DNA of 13,432 nt, from positions 1-13,432 of the forward strand of contig JAKJEK010000010.1 of assembly GCA_022705465.1 (NCBI GenBank), in the 5' to 3' direction. The position numbers and the translations under genes were made by a program. Origin of the DNA: Patescibacteria group bacterium. GTDB taxonomy: Bacteria > Patescibacteriota > UBA1384 > XYA2-FULL-43-10 > 1-14-0-10-43-13. Below the pieces are notes generated by a model. The model was not told the origin of the DNA. It ran no database searches and was given only the letters and a program-made list of their open reading frames with translations. This document shows positions 11,892 through 13,432 of this stretch, one piece after another. How positions within the stretch are numbered: the first letter of the stretch is position 1; the number at the start of each line of letters is the position of its first letter.

Positions 11892-13432
11892 TTAAAACTC
11901 ATCTTCAAAAGATAGGTATGCTGACAAATATGCTAGGGTCGACTCAGCACCCTGGTGAAGATTAACTCCCCTTCTGGTGACGGCATCGTACACGCCGCGC
12001 GTTACACTGTTGTATACAACAACCTCGCTAACATTGTTGCCGAAATACCAGCCCATCCACTCTCTAGCCTTTTTAGCATATTTACTGCTCTTTGTTAAGC
12101 GGGCAAGTTCATTGTAGAGGACGATCATGTGGGCTGCTTCAATAGATTGCTGATCAAAAAGCGACTTTTGTTTACCTCTATGATACCAGCCCTCTTGCCC
12201 AACCGGAGACGGAATACCTTTATAACTATTAACTGTCTCTAGGAATATTAATGTTTTCTTAACGACATCCAAATACCTTGAATCGCCGGTCAGTTTGTAA
12301 GCTTTAACAAGCGCAAGGGGAATAATTGCGTTGGTGTAAGTTAATTCGCTCTCAAACCACTGCCACTTGCCATACTTGGAGGAGAAGGTTTGGTGCTTAT
12401 CAACCAGAATATCAGCCATCTTTTTAACTGACTCCTTATTGCCACTCTGGTAATGTCCGAGTAAATCATATGCAACTGGGCGAATCGAGTCGTAATCAGG
12501 TGGGTTATTAAGCCTGCTTAAAAGTTTGCCGGCAACATCCTGATTTGACTCGGATACGTTCTTTGCTCCTGTCACATAGGCCAGTGCCCGAAAACTTCGG
12601 GAAGCAATCTCACTAAATCGGTTCCAACGAGCATCGCCTTTTTCAATCTCATCAAGTAATCCGTAGATCGCTAATAGTTTCTCTAAAGAAGTAAGGTAGA
12701 TCGAGACCAAACTGTTTAGCTTGTCGTTTGGTTGACGATTGAGTAATTTTGCACACACGACCAATGCTTCCGTCTGGTCTTCTGGTCGATGTTTAATTGA
12801 TTCACTACTTTGATCGGCGCTTTCATACTCGCGGATGCCGCTGTCATCGGTTAGCGCCTCGATAAATTTCAAGGAGGGTGTTTCAGAGAAATCAGGCAAC
12901 CGCCTGGCCCACTTCTTTCGTGTAATAAATAAATTCTCCTCAAGAACTTTTAAGTACTCTAGCCCTACCTGGGGCCAAATCATACTGCGTGCATAACGAT
13001 ATCCTCGCAAGCCGATTTTTTCGTAATTTGACGAGGCAGCGAGCAATTTATTCAACTCCTCAACTAACTCATCCACTTCTGGATAAACCATAACGCCTCG
13101 ACCGGATGACAGTATCTCTTGGGCATAGTTGGTGGGCGAGGAAACAACAGCACTACCGCACCCAAGAGCGTATGATAGGGTGCCGGAAAAGGCCTGAGCA
13201 AGATCCAACTGTGGAGCAAGGTAGATATCAGTGGCCTTTAGGTAATCGACGAGATCTTTGTAATCCAAATATCGATTAATAAACCTCACGTTGTCTTCAA
13301 TGTGATTTTTTCGAACCAATTCCTCTAGACTTTCACGATAGCTCTCACCCTCTTTTTTTAGAATGCCGGGATGTGTGGCGCCAATGATAAGATACATAAG
13401 ATCAGGATGGCTTTTGGCTAATTTAGCTACCG
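11892..13432 (-). CDS. GT4-like glycosyltransferase fused to alpha/alpha-toroid glycosidase-like domain, 5'-truncated
   Basis: The frame is open to the window edge, and the codons before the first in-window ATG (13397) read AKSHPDLMYLIIGATHPG, a normal mid-GT sequence, so the N-terminal half lies outside. Counting from that Met, residues 1-160 are the GT4 donor domain: IIGATHPG (4-11), AQAFSGTLSYALGCG (67-81), SPTNYAQEILSSGRG (87-101) and IWPQVGLEYL (140-149). From about 170 on comes a helical domain with WQWFESELTYTNAIIPLAL (346-364), SPVGQEGWYHRG (397-408), LFDQQSIEA (413-421) and GVNLHQGAESTLAYL (477-491). This resembles the six-hairpin-like domain fused to GT4 enzymes in other bacteria, where, as I recall, it begins with TDDxGIxQH and YxxDDNARAL. 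Here TDDSGI (183-188) is kept, but the second motif is degenerate (PEDQTEALV, 205-213). Confidence 0.85.
   Translation of the reverse strand, partial: VAKLAKSHPDLMYLIIGATHPGILKKEGESYRESLEELVRKNHIEDNVRFINRYLDYKDLVDYLKATDIYLAPQLDLAQAFSGTLSYALGCGSAVVSSPTNYAQEILSSGRGVMVYPEVDELVEELNKLLAASSNYEKIGLRGYRYARSMIWPQVGLEYLKVLEENLFITRKKWARRLPDFSETPSLKFIEALTDDSGIREYESADQSSESIKHRPEDQTEALVVCAKLLNRQPNDKLNSLVSIYLTSLEKLLAIYGLLDEIEKGDARWNRFSEIASRSFRALAYVTGAKNVSESNQDVAGKLLSRLNNPPDYDSIRPVAYDLLGHYQSGNKESVKKMADILVDKHQTFSSKYGKWQWFESELTYTNAIIPLALVKAYKLTGDSRYLDVVKKTLIFLETVNSYKGIPSPVGQEGWYHRGKQKSLFDQQSIEAAHMIVLYNELARLTKSSKYAKKAREWMGWYFGNNVSEVVVYNSVTRGVYDAVTRRGVNLHQGAESTLAYLSAYLSFEDEF

Overview
This window looks like chromosomal DNA from a small-genome bacterium, plausibly a member of the Patescibacteria / Candidate Phyla Radiation. 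That placement is an inference. It rests on the tight packing, the short two-TM and PH-domain membrane proteins inside a ruv/queuosine operon, the weak or absent Shine-Dalgarno sequences at several starts, and the dense set of glycosyltransferases. No 16S or other decisive marker is present. TGA is used as a normal stop (the GT39-like gene and the 65-aa membrane protein), which argues against lineages that recode TGA. No tRNA, rRNA, CRISPR array, transposase or phage gene was recognised.

Layout. (1) Positions 1-2114, + strand: the 3' part of a multi-TM GT39/PMT-type glycosyltransferase overlaps by four bases a soluble ALG5-like GT2 polyprenyl-phosphate sugar synthase. (2) Positions 2137-6750, - strand, in transcription order: ruvA, a 215-bp gap with a 39-bp exact direct repeat and palindromic boxes, ruvB, a QueH-like gene, a 65-aa two-TM protein, a PH-domain membrane protein and queA. 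This combines Holliday-junction branch migration, tRNA queuosine modification and two uncharacterised membrane proteins. It converges on region 1 with only 22 bp between stops. (3) Positions 6795-9108, - strand: two overlapping GT4 glycosyltransferases. (4) Positions 9109-9448: a 340-bp gap with a strong bidirectional terminator hairpin, an extended -10 promoter candidate, a structured leader and a possible 10-codon leader ORF. (5) Positions 9449-13432, - strand: three related GT4 genes in a row. The first transcribed is cut by the window edge and carries a C-terminal domain resembling an alpha/alpha-toroid glycosidase.

How the genes work together (inference). The GT2 enzyme could load a sugar onto a polyprenyl phosphate, which the PMT-type membrane enzyme then transfers outside the membrane. 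The five GT4 enzymes could build a cell-surface glycan or glycolipid in the cytoplasm. RuvAB act in recombination. QueA performs the penultimate step of queuosine synthesis. The QueH-like protein would do the last step, but it lacks several of the family's usual cysteines.

Points most worth a second look are the cysteine-poor QueH homologue, the repeat/palindrome array between ruvA and ruvB, the GT4-toroid fusion with a degenerate motif, and the paired small membrane and PH-domain genes.
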